A stretch of DNA of 64,000 nucleotides from Candidatus Acetothermia bacterium (GTDB lineage: Bacteria > Bipolaricaulota > Bipolaricaulia > RBG-16-55-9). Location: NCBI GenBank assembly GCA_016201405.1, contig JACQCZ010000017.1:62001-126000 (forward strand). Reading direction: 5' to 3'. Positions 41,696-50,684 of the stretch are shown in pieces. Each line of letters begins with the position of its first letter. The first letter of the stretch is position 1. Position numbers and translations under genes: made by a program. The notes under the pieces are model-generated. The model did not search any database and had not been told where the DNA came from. It saw only the letters and a list, made by a program, of their open reading frames with translations.

Positions 41696-43966
41696 ATGAC
41701 GTTCAAGCGATGGGGTCTCTTTGCTTTACTTGTAGTATTTGGCCTGTTGACAGTGGGATTGACGGGCTGTGGCGGAAATAAGACAGGCACATCTTCGAAT
41801 TCTTCAAGCAATAACAACTCAAATAACGACGCCAACAAACCTGCTACAGCACCCAATACCAACGCAAACACTGCTCAGCAAAACCCAACAACGCCTAATA
41901 CTTCGAGTACACCCGGCACACAGACGCAAAATCCACCGACTTCAACCACTCTTCCTGCTACGACTACTCCAACGACTCCACCCACCACCCCACCTGTGAC
42001 CACAACTCCGACGACTCCCACCACTTCGCCACAGAACCCGGCTTCGACTCCTCAACCGCCGGCATCAAGCCCGCCAACCAGCACTCCTCCGCCTGCTTCA
42101 GCCGCAGTGGTCAAGAACCCCGATACATTGGTGCTCACGCTCACAGCTGACCCTATCGAGACGCTTGATCCGGCCTATGCATATGACAGCGGCAGCGGAT
42201 GGATCATCTTCAATATTTACGAGACGCTCATCTTTTGGGATGGCGATAAACCAGACAAGTTCGTTCCCATGCTCTCCACTGCTGTCCCGAGCCTGGACAA
42301 CGGGCTGATCAAAGACGATGGCAAGACCTACGTCTTCCCCATTCGAAAGGGAATCAAGTTTCATGCTGGACCCGTAAAAGATGCTCAGGGGAACGTCATC
42401 CCTGGCAGCGGCGAGCTCACCCCCGACGACGTCGCTTATTCCATACAACGCCTGTTGCTTGAGGATCGCTCCGGTGGGCCAAGCTGGCTGATGATGGAGC
42501 CACTTCTTGGATCAAGCTCCATCATGGACTTTGGCTATGCTCTTCAGCCTTCGGCCAAAGCTGGCGCAGCGAAGTTGAGTGAAAAGTTGAGCGCTGCAGA
42601 GAGACTGAGGACCATCTTTAGTCCGGAGACGTTGAAGTCCATCTGTGATCAAGTCAAATCAGCTGTGACTGTGGATGGAGACAACGTTGCTTTCCATCTC
42701 AAAGAGTCCTTCGCGCCATTCCTTCAGGTCGTTGTCGGCTACTGGGCTTCGATTCTGGACAAGGAGTGGGTAATGACGGATATCCACAATGACGCGGGAG
42801 CTTTGGTCAAGAAGGCGGGCTGGGATGGCAATTGTGCGAGCTGGCCAGACTTCTACGACCCTGACCAAAGCGCCTCAAGTCTCTATAGCATTGCCAATGG
42901 AACGGGCCCGTATAAGTTCGTGCGCTGGAGGCCGAACGAGGAGATTTATCTGGAGAGAGATGAAGGGTATTGGCGTGAGCGCCCTGCCAATCTCAAGTAT
43001 GTCTCCTTCAAGTTTAGCCCTGAGCTCTCTACCCGGCTTTTGATGCTGCAAAACGGGGATGCAGACATCGTCACCATCCCTCTTGCCAGTCAGGATCAAG
43101 TCGAGCCCCTGGTTCAGAGAGAGCTGGTCTCAAAATATGAGAATCAGCCCACTGGCAGTGCCTATTTCTGGATCTTCAACCAGAAGATCAGCATGACAGA
43201 CAACCCCTATGTGGGCAGTGGCAAGCTTGATGGCGATGGCATACCAGCCGACTTCTTTAGCGACCTCGATGTTCGTCAGGGCTTTGGCTTCGTCTTTGAC
43301 TGGCAGTCTTATTTGCAGAATGCCATCCATGGCGAGGGCACGCGTTTCCGTGGTGCGATTGAGAGCTCGGTCTTTGGCTACAACCCCGAACAGCCTGTCT
43401 TTGACATCGATCTCGACAAAGCTAAAGAACACTTTCAGAAGGCTTTTGGGGGCCAGCTTTGGGACAAGGGCTTCAAGTTCATCGTCCCCTATGTCCAGGG
43501 CGGTCAAGCCGTCAAGATCACTACCCAGATCATGGCCAAGAACTTGGCTTCCATCAACCCCAAATTCCAATTGATTTCCCAAGACTTCCAGAGCAACACG
43601 ATCAGCCAGGACGGTGATTTGGGGAAGATTCCGATGGACTATAACGGCTGGGGAGAAGATTACCATGACCCCAATAACTGGGTCTTCCCGATCTTGGACA
43701 GCAATGGCTATTACGCCCGCAACATGGGTATGGATCCCGAGCTCCAGAGCCAGCTGGATGACATGATTGTCAAGGCCAGGCGTGAGCTCGACCCAGAGAA
43801 GCGCAAGGAGACCTATTTCGAGCTGCAAAAGATCGTCTATGACAAAGCGCTGATCATCCCATTGGAGGAATGGCACCGGCGCCGCTATACCCGCAGCTGG
43901 CTGCACGGGTATCTGAACAACACGGCATTTCCCGACTACTATTTCTGGTACTTCTCCAAGAGCTAA
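41696..43966 (+). CDS. ABC transporter substrate-binding lipoprotein, family 5 (peptide/oligosaccharide type)
   Basis: A 756-residue binding protein of the OppA/DppA type. The signal ends in the lipobox GLTGC (Cys ~25). It is followed by an unusually long low-complexity linker of ~110 residues rich in Asn, then Thr/Pro/Ser (residues ~27-140). The binding domain starts at LVLTLTADPIETLDPAYAYD. Typical segments are GIKFHAGPVKDAQGNVIPGS, NGTGPYKFVRWRPNEEIYLE and SPELSTRLLMLQNGDADIV. Ligands of this family include peptides, nickel, sugars and opines. It starts an operon with the two permease genes. Ribosome site GGGGGTATGGC. Confidence 0.9.
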   Translation: MTFKRWGLFALLVVFGLLTVGLTGCGGNKTGTSSNSSSNNNSNNDANKPATAPNTNANTAQQNPTTPNTSSTPGTQTQNPPTSTTLPATTTPTTPPTTPPVTTTPTTPTTSPQNPASTPQPPASSPPTSTPPPASAAVVKNPDTLVLTLTADPIETLDPAYAYDSGSGWIIFNIYETLIFWDGDKPDKFVPMLSTAVPSLDNGLIKDDGKTYVFPIRKGIKFHAGPVKDAQGNVIPGSGELTPDDVAYSIQRLLLEDRSGGPSWLMMEPLLGSSSIMDFGYALQPSAKAGAAKLSEKLSAAERLRTIFSPETLKSICDQVKSAVTVDGDNVAFHLKESFAPFLQVVVGYWASILDKEWVMTDIHNDAGALVKKAGWDGNCASWPDFYDPDQSASSLYSIANGTGPYKFVRWRPNEEIYLERDEGYWRERPANLKYVSFKFSPELSTRLLMLQNGDADIVTIPLASQDQVEPLVQRELVSKYENQPTGSAYFWIFNQKISMTDNPYVGSGKLDGDGIPADFFSDLDVRQGFGFVFDWQSYLQNAIHGEGTRFRGAIESSVFGYNPEQPVFDIDLDKAKEHFQKAFGGQLWDKGFKFIVPYVQGGQAVKITTQIMAKNLASINPKFQLISQDFQSNTISQDGDLGKIPMDYNGWGEDYHDPNNWVFPILDSNGYYARNMGMDPELQSQLDDMIVKARRELDPEKRKETYFELQKIVYDKALIIPLEEWHRRRYTRSWLHGYLNNTAFPDYYFWYFSKS

Positions 43967-43981
43967 GCGAAGGGTGGTACG

Positions 43982-45034
43982 ATGCTGGCTTATATCATCC
44001 GGCGCGTTGCTTTGCTGCCTCTGATGTGGCTAGCAGCCACGCTCATCATCTTCATTGTGATGAGCTTTCTCGGCCCATATCAGCGGCTCAGCCTCTATCT
44101 GCGCAGTGACCCGGAGATGATCGTCAGCGCAAAGCACCTCAATGATGAGCAGCGCCAGCGCATCTTTGAGAAGTACGGGCTTAATGACCCATTTTATGTG
44201 CAGTACTTCAACTGGCTGGGACAAGTCTTTCAGGGCAACTTTGGTTGGTCAAAGACGGCTCAGAAGCCCGTGCTCGACGCCCTTGTTGAGCGCCTTCCTG
44301 CTACGCTAGAGCTCACGCTGCTCTCGATTGGCCCCTTGATATTTCTGGCAATATGGATGGGAGTGAAGTCTGCCGTCTACCAAAATAAATTTCTTGACCA
44401 TGTTACGCGCTTTGTAGCCATCACTGGATATTCGCTTCCCAGCTTTGTCTTTGCCATATTCGCGCTTGTCATCTTTTACGGGTTACTGGACTGGCTGCCG
44501 CCGGGTCGCCTCTCACTCTGGGCAGAGCATATTGTCTATTCGAGTGAGTTCATCCGCTACACCGGCCTCAATCTCGTCGACTCGATTTTGAATGAGCGCT
44601 GGGATATCTGGTGGGATGCCTTTAAGCACTTGATCTTGCCGGTCGTCAGCCTCTCCTATCTCAGTTGGGCAGGGCTGTTGCGCGTCACCCGCAGCAGCAT
44701 GCTGGAGACGCTGCAACAAGATTATGTTGTGACCGCGCACGCCAAAGGTCTGCCCGAAAAGAAGGTCATCAAGAAGCATGCGCGGCGTAATGCACTCATT
44801 CCCGTCTTGACTCTCTCGGGCTTTGTGATTGTGGGTTTATTGACGGGCGTATTTATCATTGAGACCGTCTTCAACTATAGAGGCGTCGGTTTTTGGGCTG
44901 TCGATGCGACCCTCAAGTTTGATGTACCCGCCGTGATTGGGATCACGCTCTTCACCGCGACTCTGATTGTGCTAGCCAACCTGATCATCGACATTCTATA
45001 TACCATCTTTGATCCGCGGGTCCGGTATGACTGA
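43982..45034 (+). CDS. ABC transporter permease, DppB/OppB type
   Basis: A 350-residue inner-membrane permease. The N-terminal helix (YIIRRVALLPLMWLAATLII) is followed by the family motif on the periplasmic side (FEKYGLNDPFYVQYFNWLGQ), and the EAA loop near residue 245 reads DYVVTAHAKGLPEKKVIKKH then ARRNALIPV. GVFIIETVFNYRGVG, the signature before the last helices, is present. Ribosome site GAAGGGTGGTACG. It pairs with the DppC-type permease that begins inside its last codons. No ATPase genes follow. Confidence 0.9.
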   Translation: MLAYIIRRVALLPLMWLAATLIIFIVMSFLGPYQRLSLYLRSDPEMIVSAKHLNDEQRQRIFEKYGLNDPFYVQYFNWLGQVFQGNFGWSKTAQKPVLDALVERLPATLELTLLSIGPLIFLAIWMGVKSAVYQNKFLDHVTRFVAITGYSLPSFVFAIFALVIFYGLLDWLPPGRLSLWAEHIVYSSEFIRYTGLNLVDSILNERWDIWWDAFKHLILPVVSLSYLSWAGLLRVTRSSMLETLQQDYVVTAHAKGLPEKKVIKKHARRNALIPVLTLSGFVIVGLLTGVFIIETVFNYRGVGFWAVDATLKFDVPAVIGITLFTATLIVLANLIIDILYTIFDPRVRYD

Positions 45035-46028
45035 CGAGATTAAGCCAGCGCCCAGTATTTGGAAACGCCTCAAGAAGAACAAGCTCTCTTTCGTCGCGAT
45101 TGGGTTGCTCATCTTCTTTATTGGGGTCATGTTTGCAGCGCCCTGGCTCGCTCCCCCTGAACAGACTTGCCCATCTTATATCTATTACATCTTTCCCGAT
45201 TGGCTCCTCTCGCCTTTTATGAAAGATATCCCATGCAAGCCGCATGAGATGCCGCGTGATGGCTTTACGACCACCCCTCTGCCACCCAATGCCGCGGCCT
45301 GGGCAACATTCCCACCGGATTGGCACTTACATCCACTGGGCACGACAGAGAACCGCTATGACATCTGGTATGGTCTCGTCTGGGGGACTCGAACAGCACT
45401 ATTTGCTGGTGCGTTGATCGTGCTCTTCAGCTTTGTCATTGGGCTTCTGGTTGGTGGGATGTCTGGGTATTTTGGTGGCTGGGTGGATGCCATTGCGATG
45501 CGCTTTGTTGACTTCATGCTGGCTCTTCCCGGGTTCTTAGTGACCCTGGTGCTGGTCTCAGTCATTGGCCGTGGTCTTGACAAAATTATTCTTGCGTCAA
45601 TTATATTTGGCTGGACGACCTATGCGAGGCTCATTCGCGGTGACATTCTCTCAGTTCGAGAGCGAGAGTACATTCAAGCAACTCGCGCTTTGGGAGCGGG
45701 GCACGCTCGAATTCTCTTTCAGCATATTGTTCCCAACATGATCTATCCTGCGCTCATCCTGGCTTCGCTGGATATTGGCACGGTGGTCTTGGGGCTTTCA
45801 GCCTTCAGCTTTTTGGGACTTGGGTCAGGAGAGAATTATGCGGATTGGGGGCAGATGATCGCATTGGCTCGCAATCGCATTGCAGGCGTAGCGGGTGGCA
45901 GCTCACTGGAATTCTGGTACACCTATATCTTCCCGGGGTTGGCCATCTTCTTCTTTGTGCTGGCCTGGAACCTCATTGGCGACACTGTGCGAGATATCCT
46001 GGATCCGAGACAACGCGGAAATCGATGA
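45027..46028 (+). CDS. ABC transporter permease, DppC/OppC type
   Basis: A 333-residue permease starting at ATG 45027, overlapping the end of the DppB-type gene by 8 bases. The N-terminus (PSIWKRLKKNKLSFVAIGLL) and the EAA loop (EREYIQATRALGAGHARILF then QHIVPN) are typical, as is the ending WNLIGDTVRDILDPR. A ~100-residue periplasmic insert with several Cys/Pro between helices 1 and 2 (residues ~40-110) is longer than usual. The dppD/dppF-type ATPases needed to power it are not in the window. A tRNA gene on the opposite strand follows immediately. Confidence 0.9.
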   Translation: MTDEIKPAPSIWKRLKKNKLSFVAIGLLIFFIGVMFAAPWLAPPEQTCPSYIYYIFPDWLLSPFMKDIPCKPHEMPRDGFTTTPLPPNAAAWATFPPDWHLHPLGTTENRYDIWYGLVWGTRTALFAGALIVLFSFVIGLLVGGMSGYFGGWVDAIAMRFVDFMLALPGFLVTLVLVSVIGRGLDKIILASIIFGWTTYARLIRGDILSVREREYIQATRALGAGHARILFQHIVPNMIYPALILASLDIGTVVLGLSAFSFLGLGSGENYADWGQMIALARNRIAGVAGGSSLEFWYTYIFPGLAIFFFVLAWNLIGDTVRDILDPRQRGNR

Positions 46029-46060
46029 AGATAGATAAATTTTCGTGGAAATACGGGGTC

Positions 46061-46134
46061 TGGCTGGGAGAGGAGGATTCGAACCCCCACTAACCGGTCC
46101 AGAGCCGGTTGTCCTGCCTTTAGACGATCTCCCA
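46061..46134 (-). tRNA. tRNA-Gln (CTG anticodon)
   Basis: The minus strand folds as a cloverleaf starting TGGGAGA, pairing with TCTCCCA. The anticodon stem ACCGG/CCGGT holds loop CTCTGGA, giving CTG (reads CAG), and a T-arm and encoded CCA are present. Its promoter lies at 46146-46174. Confidence 0.95.
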
Positions 46135-46145
46135 AAGGGTGTCGT

Positions 46146-46174
46146 ATCTTAATTCACGCCTCTAAAGCTGTCAA
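46146..46174 (-). promoter_or_regulatory. promoter of tRNA-Gln
   Basis: Minus-strand TTGACA (46169-46174), 17 bases, TAAGAT (46146-46151), about 12 bases before the tRNA 5' end. Confidence 0.7.
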
Positions 46175-46226
46175 ATGAATTGCTGCCTTTCAGATTGCCA
46201 ATGAATGGAATTGCATGACAAAATCA

Positions 46227-47438
46227 TCAACACGATACCCAGTTGACTCGGCTGCCCCTTTTTATCACTGCATTTCCTTCGGCTATTCTGGCAAGCGCAT
46301 TACACTCAGCAAAATTTGTGATCATGTGAGATGACTGGTTGGGGAGCGGATTGAGCCAAATCTCACCCGACTCTGAAATAGAGGTCGAACTGCGCATAAA
46401 GAACTCACGATCTGGGCTCTGCTTCACAGCTTGGGAGATTCGCCCAATCACCGGGCATGGTCTTGGATGCGCGTCTCTTTCCAGAAGATCAAGCACGCGA
46501 ATGGCGTGAAGATTGAGACAGACAAATACAGAACCGGGATTGCCCGGTATTCCCAGTACAATCTTTTTGCCGCGCATTCCAAAATAGAGCGGCTTGCCTG
46601 GCCTCTGACGTACTTGCCAGAAGATCTCCTTGACCCGCAGCTTCTGGGTTGCGCGCAGAATAAAGTCCCGGTCTCCTACTGAAATTCCGCCACAGGTAAG
46701 AACAAGATCAGAGCTTTTAAGAGCATCACTCATCGCGCCGGCTGTGGCTTCCAGGCTGTCCAGCACGGGATAAGTCTCCACCTGGGAATAGCCCAGGTTT
46801 TTGAGCCAGGAGTTCGTCAAAATCTCATCGCCATCGTAGACTTCGCCGGGTCTCAGCCTCTTACCAGGCTTGACAACCTCATCTCCGGTAGTAAGCACTG
46901 TAATTCTCGGCTCTCGAATCACTTTTACGGAGTCAACACCTGCTATTGATAGGACAGTAAGAAGACCGGGAGTCACACGCGTTCCAGCCTTGGCTAGTGG
47001 TCCCCCCACTAGGATCTCTTCTCCACGATGGCGCATATTTTCGTGTAGCGGAATCGGCCTCGAGATGATCAGAAAATGCCCTTCCACTCTTGCATCTTCT
47101 TGGCGCAGCACAGCGGTCGTCCCTTCTGGAATATGCGCCCCGGTGAAGATACGCATAGTCTCTCCAGATCCTATTCCCGGGATTTTTCCCAGGCCCCCCG
47201 CGGGAACTTCGCCTACAATACGCAGCTTGACCGTAATTTTTTCTGAAGCTACCTCAACATCTTCGGCCCGAAGGGCATAGCCATCCATTGCGCTCTGAGG
47301 AAATGGGGGGAGGTCAATCTTGGAAGTAGCATCTTGAGCCAGGACTCGTCCCAATGCCTCTTTTAATGGAACTTTGCTGGAAGGAAGCGCTGAAATAAAG
47401 CTGGCATAAAGCTCCCAAGCCTCTTGGACCGAGATCAT
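46227..47438 (-). CDS. moeA: molybdopterin molybdenumtransferase
   Basis: A 403-residue MoeA, which inserts molybdate into adenylated molybdopterin. Family motifs are LPPFPQSAMDGYALR (N-terminal), TGAHIPEGTTAVLRQED, RHRGEEILVGG as MRHRGEEIL, VLTTGDEVVKPGKRLRPGEV with the downstream DGDEIL, GGISVGDRDF, and the C-terminal GKPLYFGMRGKKIVLGIPGNP then GSVFVC. It is the last gene of the Mo operon. Its ATG begins at the base after the stop of the moaC-moaB fusion gene, indicating strong coupling. Confidence 0.93.
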   Translation of the reverse strand: MISVQEAWELYASFISALPSSKVPLKEALGRVLAQDATSKIDLPPFPQSAMDGYALRAEDVEVASEKITVKLRIVGEVPAGGLGKIPGIGSGETMRIFTGAHIPEGTTAVLRQEDARVEGHFLIISRPIPLHENMRHRGEEILVGGPLAKAGTRVTPGLLTVLSIAGVDSVKVIREPRITVLTTGDEVVKPGKRLRPGEVYDGDEILTNSWLKNLGYSQVETYPVLDSLEATAGAMSDALKSSDLVLTCGGISVGDRDFILRATQKLRVKEIFWQVRQRPGKPLYFGMRGKKIVLGIPGNPGSVFVCLNLHAIRVLDLLERDAHPRPCPVIGRISQAVKQSPDREFFMRSSTSISESGEIWLNPLPNQSSHMITNFAECNALARIAEGNAVIKRGSRVNWVSC

Positions 47439-48362
47439 TTAGCTGTACCCGTGCTTGTGCGGTATTTTTCTTAAGACTTGGAAGATGTGCAGCACGGCAG
47501 GAAAGAGGGCATCGAAAGTCTCCTTGGCTCCTTTTGTGCTGCCTGGCATAGTGATGACTAGCGTGTCGCCAATCATGCCTGCGATGCCGCGTGAGAGCAT
47601 GGAGTAGCGCGTTCTCTTCTGCCCATGGTTTCGCGCTGCCTCCATCAAGCCTGGGATCTCGCGCTCGATGAGCGGTTGCAAGGTTTCAACCGTGATGTCG
47701 GTATGAGAGAGACCCGTTCCGCCCACCGTGAGCAGCAAATCCGCCCCTTCGTTTACCAACTCTTTGACACGTTTTGCAAGAGCCTGTGCATCATCGGGCA
47801 GAATCTCATAGCTCAAAATCTCGACATTTTTGTCTGCTTCCAATCTAAATATAACTGCCTCGCCGGCTCTGTCCTCTTTCTTGCCCGATGCCACAGAATC
47901 CGAGAGCACGATCACGGCTGTCTTGATCGGAGGCTCAATCTTTTCACGATAGTCACTCTTGCCACCAGTCTTGGAGACCAGCTTCAAATAGCCGATTTCA
48001 ATCTCTTGGTTGTAGGGCTTCAGCATGTCATAGACTGTGAGGGCAGTGATACTGGCTGCCGTGAGAGCCTCCATCTCAACTCCTGTGCTGGCAATGCTTT
48101 TGACTCTGACCTGGATGCGCAGCCCACCCTTTTCAAAGTGATATTTGATCTCCACATGAAAAACAGGGATAGGGTGGCAGAGAGGAATCAGCTCCCACGT
48201 CCTTTTGGCAGCCATGATGCCAGCAGCGCGAGCAATTTCGAGCGCATCCCCTTTTTCTGTCTTGCCTTGTTCTAGGAGCGGCTGAAGCTCACCGGGCACG
48301 CTGATCCATGTCTCGGCCAGAGCCTCACGCAGAGTCTCGACTTTATGGGAGATATCTCTCAT
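47439..48362 (-). CDS. bifunctional MoaC-MoaB/Mog fusion protein
   Basis: A 307-residue fusion. Residues 1-~145 are MoaC (cyclic pyranopterin monophosphate synthase) with LEIARAAGIMAAKRT, ELIPLCHPIP, TGVEMEALTAASITALTVYD and the catalytic D-M-x-K (DMLK); the usual AVDK after it is replaced by PYNQ. Residues ~147-307 are a MoaB/Mog-type molybdopterin adenylyltransferase domain (KTAVIVLSDSVASGKKED, LLLTVGGTGLSHTDITVETL, IVTMPGS-like VITMPGSTKGAKE). Two steps of the pathway, ring formation and MPT adenylation, thus sit on one chain, an arrangement known in other bacteria. It overlaps moaE slightly and abuts moeA. Confidence 0.9.
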   Translation of the reverse strand: MRDISHKVETLREALAETWISVPGELQPLLEQGKTEKGDALEIARAAGIMAAKRTWELIPLCHPIPVFHVEIKYHFEKGGLRIQVRVKSIASTGVEMEALTAASITALTVYDMLKPYNQEIEIGYLKLVSKTGGKSDYREKIEPPIKTAVIVLSDSVASGKKEDRAGEAVIFRLEADKNVEILSYEILPDDAQALAKRVKELVNEGADLLLTVGGTGLSHTDITVETLQPLIEREIPGLMEAARNHGQKRTRYSMLSRGIAGMIGDTLVITMPGSTKGAKETFDALFPAVLHIFQVLRKIPHKHGYS

Positions 48363-48796
48363 TTCCGCTCTTTCACTGTCATGGGGACGCCAGCCTGAAA
48401 TTCGCTATCTCCCGTCTTGTAGTGCTCCTCTTTCCAGATGGGAACGCGCTTCTTTAGCTCGTCAATGCCATAGCGGGCCGCCTCGAATGCCTCAGCACGA
48501 TGCTTGGAGCGCACCACAACGTAAACACTCGGCTCGCCCAATTCGAGCCTGCCAATCCGATGTTGAAGTCTGCACTGCTTTACAGGAAATTTCTCCAAAA
48601 TCTCCAGCTCAAGCTCTTTGAGGACATTCTCAGCAATCTCGATATGGGCGTCGTATGTAATCGCTTCCACAGCCTTTCCTTCATTTTCATTACGCACGAT
48701 CCCGGAGAAGATGACAAGACCTCCACAGCTTGGATCTTCAGTCTCTGACAAGAGTCTGTTCAAATCCATCGGCTTCTTTGCAATCCAGCACCCCAT
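48359..48796 (-). CDS. moaE: molybdopterin synthase catalytic subunit
   Basis: A 145-residue MoaE, which with MoaD inserts the dithiolene sulfurs. Visible are GGLVIFSGIVRNENEGKAVE with the RNxN(D)xG region, YDAHIEIAENVLKELELEIL, QHRIGRLELGEPSVYVVVRS then KHR, and the catalytic-Lys region KRVPIWKEEHY. The start is ATG 48796, two bases after the moaD stop; a much longer open frame upstream is out-of-frame moaD sequence and is rejected. It overlaps the moaC-moaB start by a few bases. Confidence 0.93.
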   Translation of the reverse strand: MGCWIAKKPMDLNRLLSETEDPSCGGLVIFSGIVRNENEGKAVEAITYDAHIEIAENVLKELELEILEKFPVKQCRLQHRIGRLELGEPSVYVVVRSKHRAEAFEAARYGIDELKKRVPIWKEEHYKTGDSEFQAGVPMTVKERK

Positions 48797-48798
48797 CT

Positions 48799-49047
48799 TT
48801 ACCCCCCACTCACAGGCGGCAGGAGCGCAATCTCGTTGCCATCTTGGATCTGCGAATTGCTTGGAACAATCTGGTTGTCCACAGCAAAGACCACGGATTG
48901 CAGATGCGGCATCAGCTCTGGAGTTCTTTCGATCAAATATTCGGAGAGCTTTTGGAGATTGAGAATTTGTGCCGGAAGATTGAGGGAAATATCTCTTGAG
49001 CCGACCACTCGTTGAAGTCCGCCATAAAAGACGACACGAACCTGCAC
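48799..49047 (-). CDS. moaD: molybdopterin synthase sulfur carrier subunit
   Basis: An 82-residue ubiquitin-like sulfur carrier starting with GTG and ending PPVSGG, the Gly-Gly terminus that becomes a thiocarboxylate. The family's acidic/hydrophobic block EIALLPPVSGG is complete. It lies three bases after moaA and two bases before moaE. The MoeB-type activating enzyme that charges MoaD is not in the window. Confidence 0.92.
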   Translation of the reverse strand: MQVRVVFYGGLQRVVGSRDISLNLPAQILNLQKLSEYLIERTPELMPHLQSVVFAVDNQIVPSNSQIQDGNEIALLPPVSGG

Positions 49048-49050
49048 GGC

Positions 49051-50037
49051 TTAGCCCCCCAGGCTCGACATCAGCGTCTGTGTCACTTGGCCCACTTCCC
49101 AATGATGGCCTTCGGGCTTCATGTCTGCTGCCTCCAAAAAACCTGCGCGAATAGCATCCTCATCGCCAGCTCTGATAACATCGAGCAGTTTCACATGCAC
49201 GTCATAGGCCAGACAAGGACGAATCTCGCCATTGGCCGTGAGACGAAAGCGGTTGCAGGTATCGCAATATTTTTCAGAGATGGGCAGAATAAAGCCGATC
49301 ATCCCTTTGGCGCCAGGCACTTTCCAGTAACGCGCCGGGCCATTGCCGCGCCCCGGTTTGGCAGGCACAAGACCGAATTTTTCAATCAGCTCATTACGGA
49401 TTTCAGAGAGGTTGGCGAAGCCTCCCAGATGTGTGAGGTCGGCTCCCTCTCCGATTGGCATCAATTCCAAAAACCGCACCACAAACTCATTGTTCATGGT
49501 GAGATCGAGCCAATCTTCCACCTCGTCTTCGTTGAAATTCTTTAATACAAGCGTATTAATTTTGATGGGCTTTAAGCCAACTTCGGTCGCGCGCCTCAGC
49601 CCTGCCCATACAGTCTCCAAGAGCCCAAAGCGTGTGATTCTTGTAAAGCGGTCGGGTCTTAATGAATCTAAGCTCACATTAATCCAGTCCAAGCCACTAG
49701 TGGCAAGCTCCTCAGCCAGCCGCTCCAGAAGGAGGCCGTTGGTGGTGAGCGAAAGCTCTTTCAAGTCCGTCTCATTGCGAAGCATTTTGATGAGAACAGG
49801 CAGATCGCGTCTGACGAGCGGCTCTCCACCGGTGAGCCTGGCGCGGTCGATTCCTAGGCGATTGGCGATTTGGACCGTGTGGACGATCTCTTCAAAGCTG
49901 AGGATCTCCTCTTTCTTATGAAACTGAAGGCCATGGAGAGGCATACAATAATGACAGCGCAGATTGCAGCGGTCTGTCACCGAGATTCGCAGGTAATTGA
50001 CCCTGCGTCCGTAGCGATCCTTCAGGAATTCCATCAT
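49051..50037 (-). CDS. moaA: GTP 3',8-cyclase
   Basis: A 328-residue radical-SAM MoaA catalysing the first molybdopterin step (GTP to 3',8-cyclo-GTP). The N-terminal [4Fe-4S] motif CNLRCHYC occupies residues ~24-31, RLTGGEPLVRRDLPVLIKML is present, and the C-terminal cluster is YCDTCNRFRLTANGEIRPCL. It ends LGG, the required C-terminal Gly-Gly. Its ATG overlaps the mobA stop. Confidence 0.95.
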   Translation of the reverse strand: MMEFLKDRYGRRVNYLRISVTDRCNLRCHYCMPLHGLQFHKKEEILSFEEIVHTVQIANRLGIDRARLTGGEPLVRRDLPVLIKMLRNETDLKELSLTTNGLLLERLAEELATSGLDWINVSLDSLRPDRFTRITRFGLLETVWAGLRRATEVGLKPIKINTLVLKNFNEDEVEDWLDLTMNNEFVVRFLELMPIGEGADLTHLGGFANLSEIRNELIEKFGLVPAKPGRGNGPARYWKVPGAKGMIGFILPISEKYCDTCNRFRLTANGEIRPCLAYDVHVKLLDVIRAGDEDAIRAGFLEAADMKPEGHHWEVGQVTQTLMSSLGG

Positions 50038-50681
50038 TGAGAATTATCAGACATATTGTGTCCACTTTCAATAGCGTTGAGCAGCCGCTGAAGCTCATCG
50101 GGTCTATTCACGTCTGTGAAGTTCTCTCGAATCCCCCATCGTTGCCAGACTGAAGGAGTGAGGGTCGCAATCCCCTCTGGGTTTTTTTCGATCCAGCGAT
50201 AGAGAGAGAGCTCACCACTCTCAAAAGCATCTTTTAGCTCTGAGTAGAGCGATTTATGATAAAGAGCGCAAGTCACTTGCAGATTCTCTTTATCAATGGG
50301 AATGAGCGCTCTGGGCTGAGGTTGCAGCCCTTGAAGATATTCTTGCATCTTCGACAAAAAATCGCTTGTCAATAATGGAAAATCTACCGCAAGCAACAGA
50401 CCATAATCACCGCTCATCGCCTGCAATCCACCGATCAGCGCCCCCAGCGGGCCTGAGTTTGGATTCTCATCGATGAGAAAGCGATGCTCTGATCCCAAGA
50501 GCTCTATTATTTTTTGTTGATCTTCGCTTTTTGCGACTAGAATGAGTACTTCAGCAGCAACTTTTGTCGCGGCCTGAAAGGTTCTTTCGATGAGAGGCTG
50601 CCCCTGAAGTTTAAGAAATCGCTTGTCTTGCCCCATGCGCTGGGACTCTCCGCCTGCCAGAATGAGTGCTGAGACACGCAT
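50034..50681 (-). CDS. mobA: molybdenum cofactor guanylyltransferase
   Basis: A 215-residue nucleotidyltransferase. Its LILAGGESQRMGQDKRFLKL motif is the MobA GTP-binding loop, with NSGPLGALIGGLQAM and LAVDFPLLTSDFL following. MobA joins GMP to Mo-MPT, whereas molybdenum hydroxylases usually use the CMP form made by MocA (also in the operon), so the operon supplies both dinucleotide routes. It overlaps moaA by ATGA and lies three bases after the DJ-1/PfpI gene. Confidence 0.88.
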   Translation of the reverse strand: MRVSALILAGGESQRMGQDKRFLKLQGQPLIERTFQAATKVAAEVLILVAKSEDQQKIIELLGSEHRFLIDENPNSGPLGALIGGLQAMSGDYGLLLAVDFPLLTSDFLSKMQEYLQGLQPQPRALIPIDKENLQVTCALYHKSLYSELKDAFESGELSLYRWIEKNPEGIATLTPSVWQRWGIRENFTDVNRPDELQRLLNAIESGHNMSDNSQ

Positions 50682-50684
50682 CGA

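Noticed and set aside
43130-43906. Minus-strand frame of 258 residues inside the peptide-binding protein gene
   Set aside because: Fully antisense to a well-supported family 5 binding protein; no domain, start signal or independent context.
47625-48275. Plus-strand frame of 216 residues
   Set aside because: Antisense to the moaC-moaB fusion, whose motifs are all on the other strand.
48797-49102. Long N-terminal extension of moaE
   Set aside because: It reads moaD sequence out of frame; the true moaE start lies two bases after the moaD stop.
49343-49921. Plus-strand frame of 192 residues, Ser/Arg-rich
   Set aside because: Antisense to moaA; shadow-type composition.
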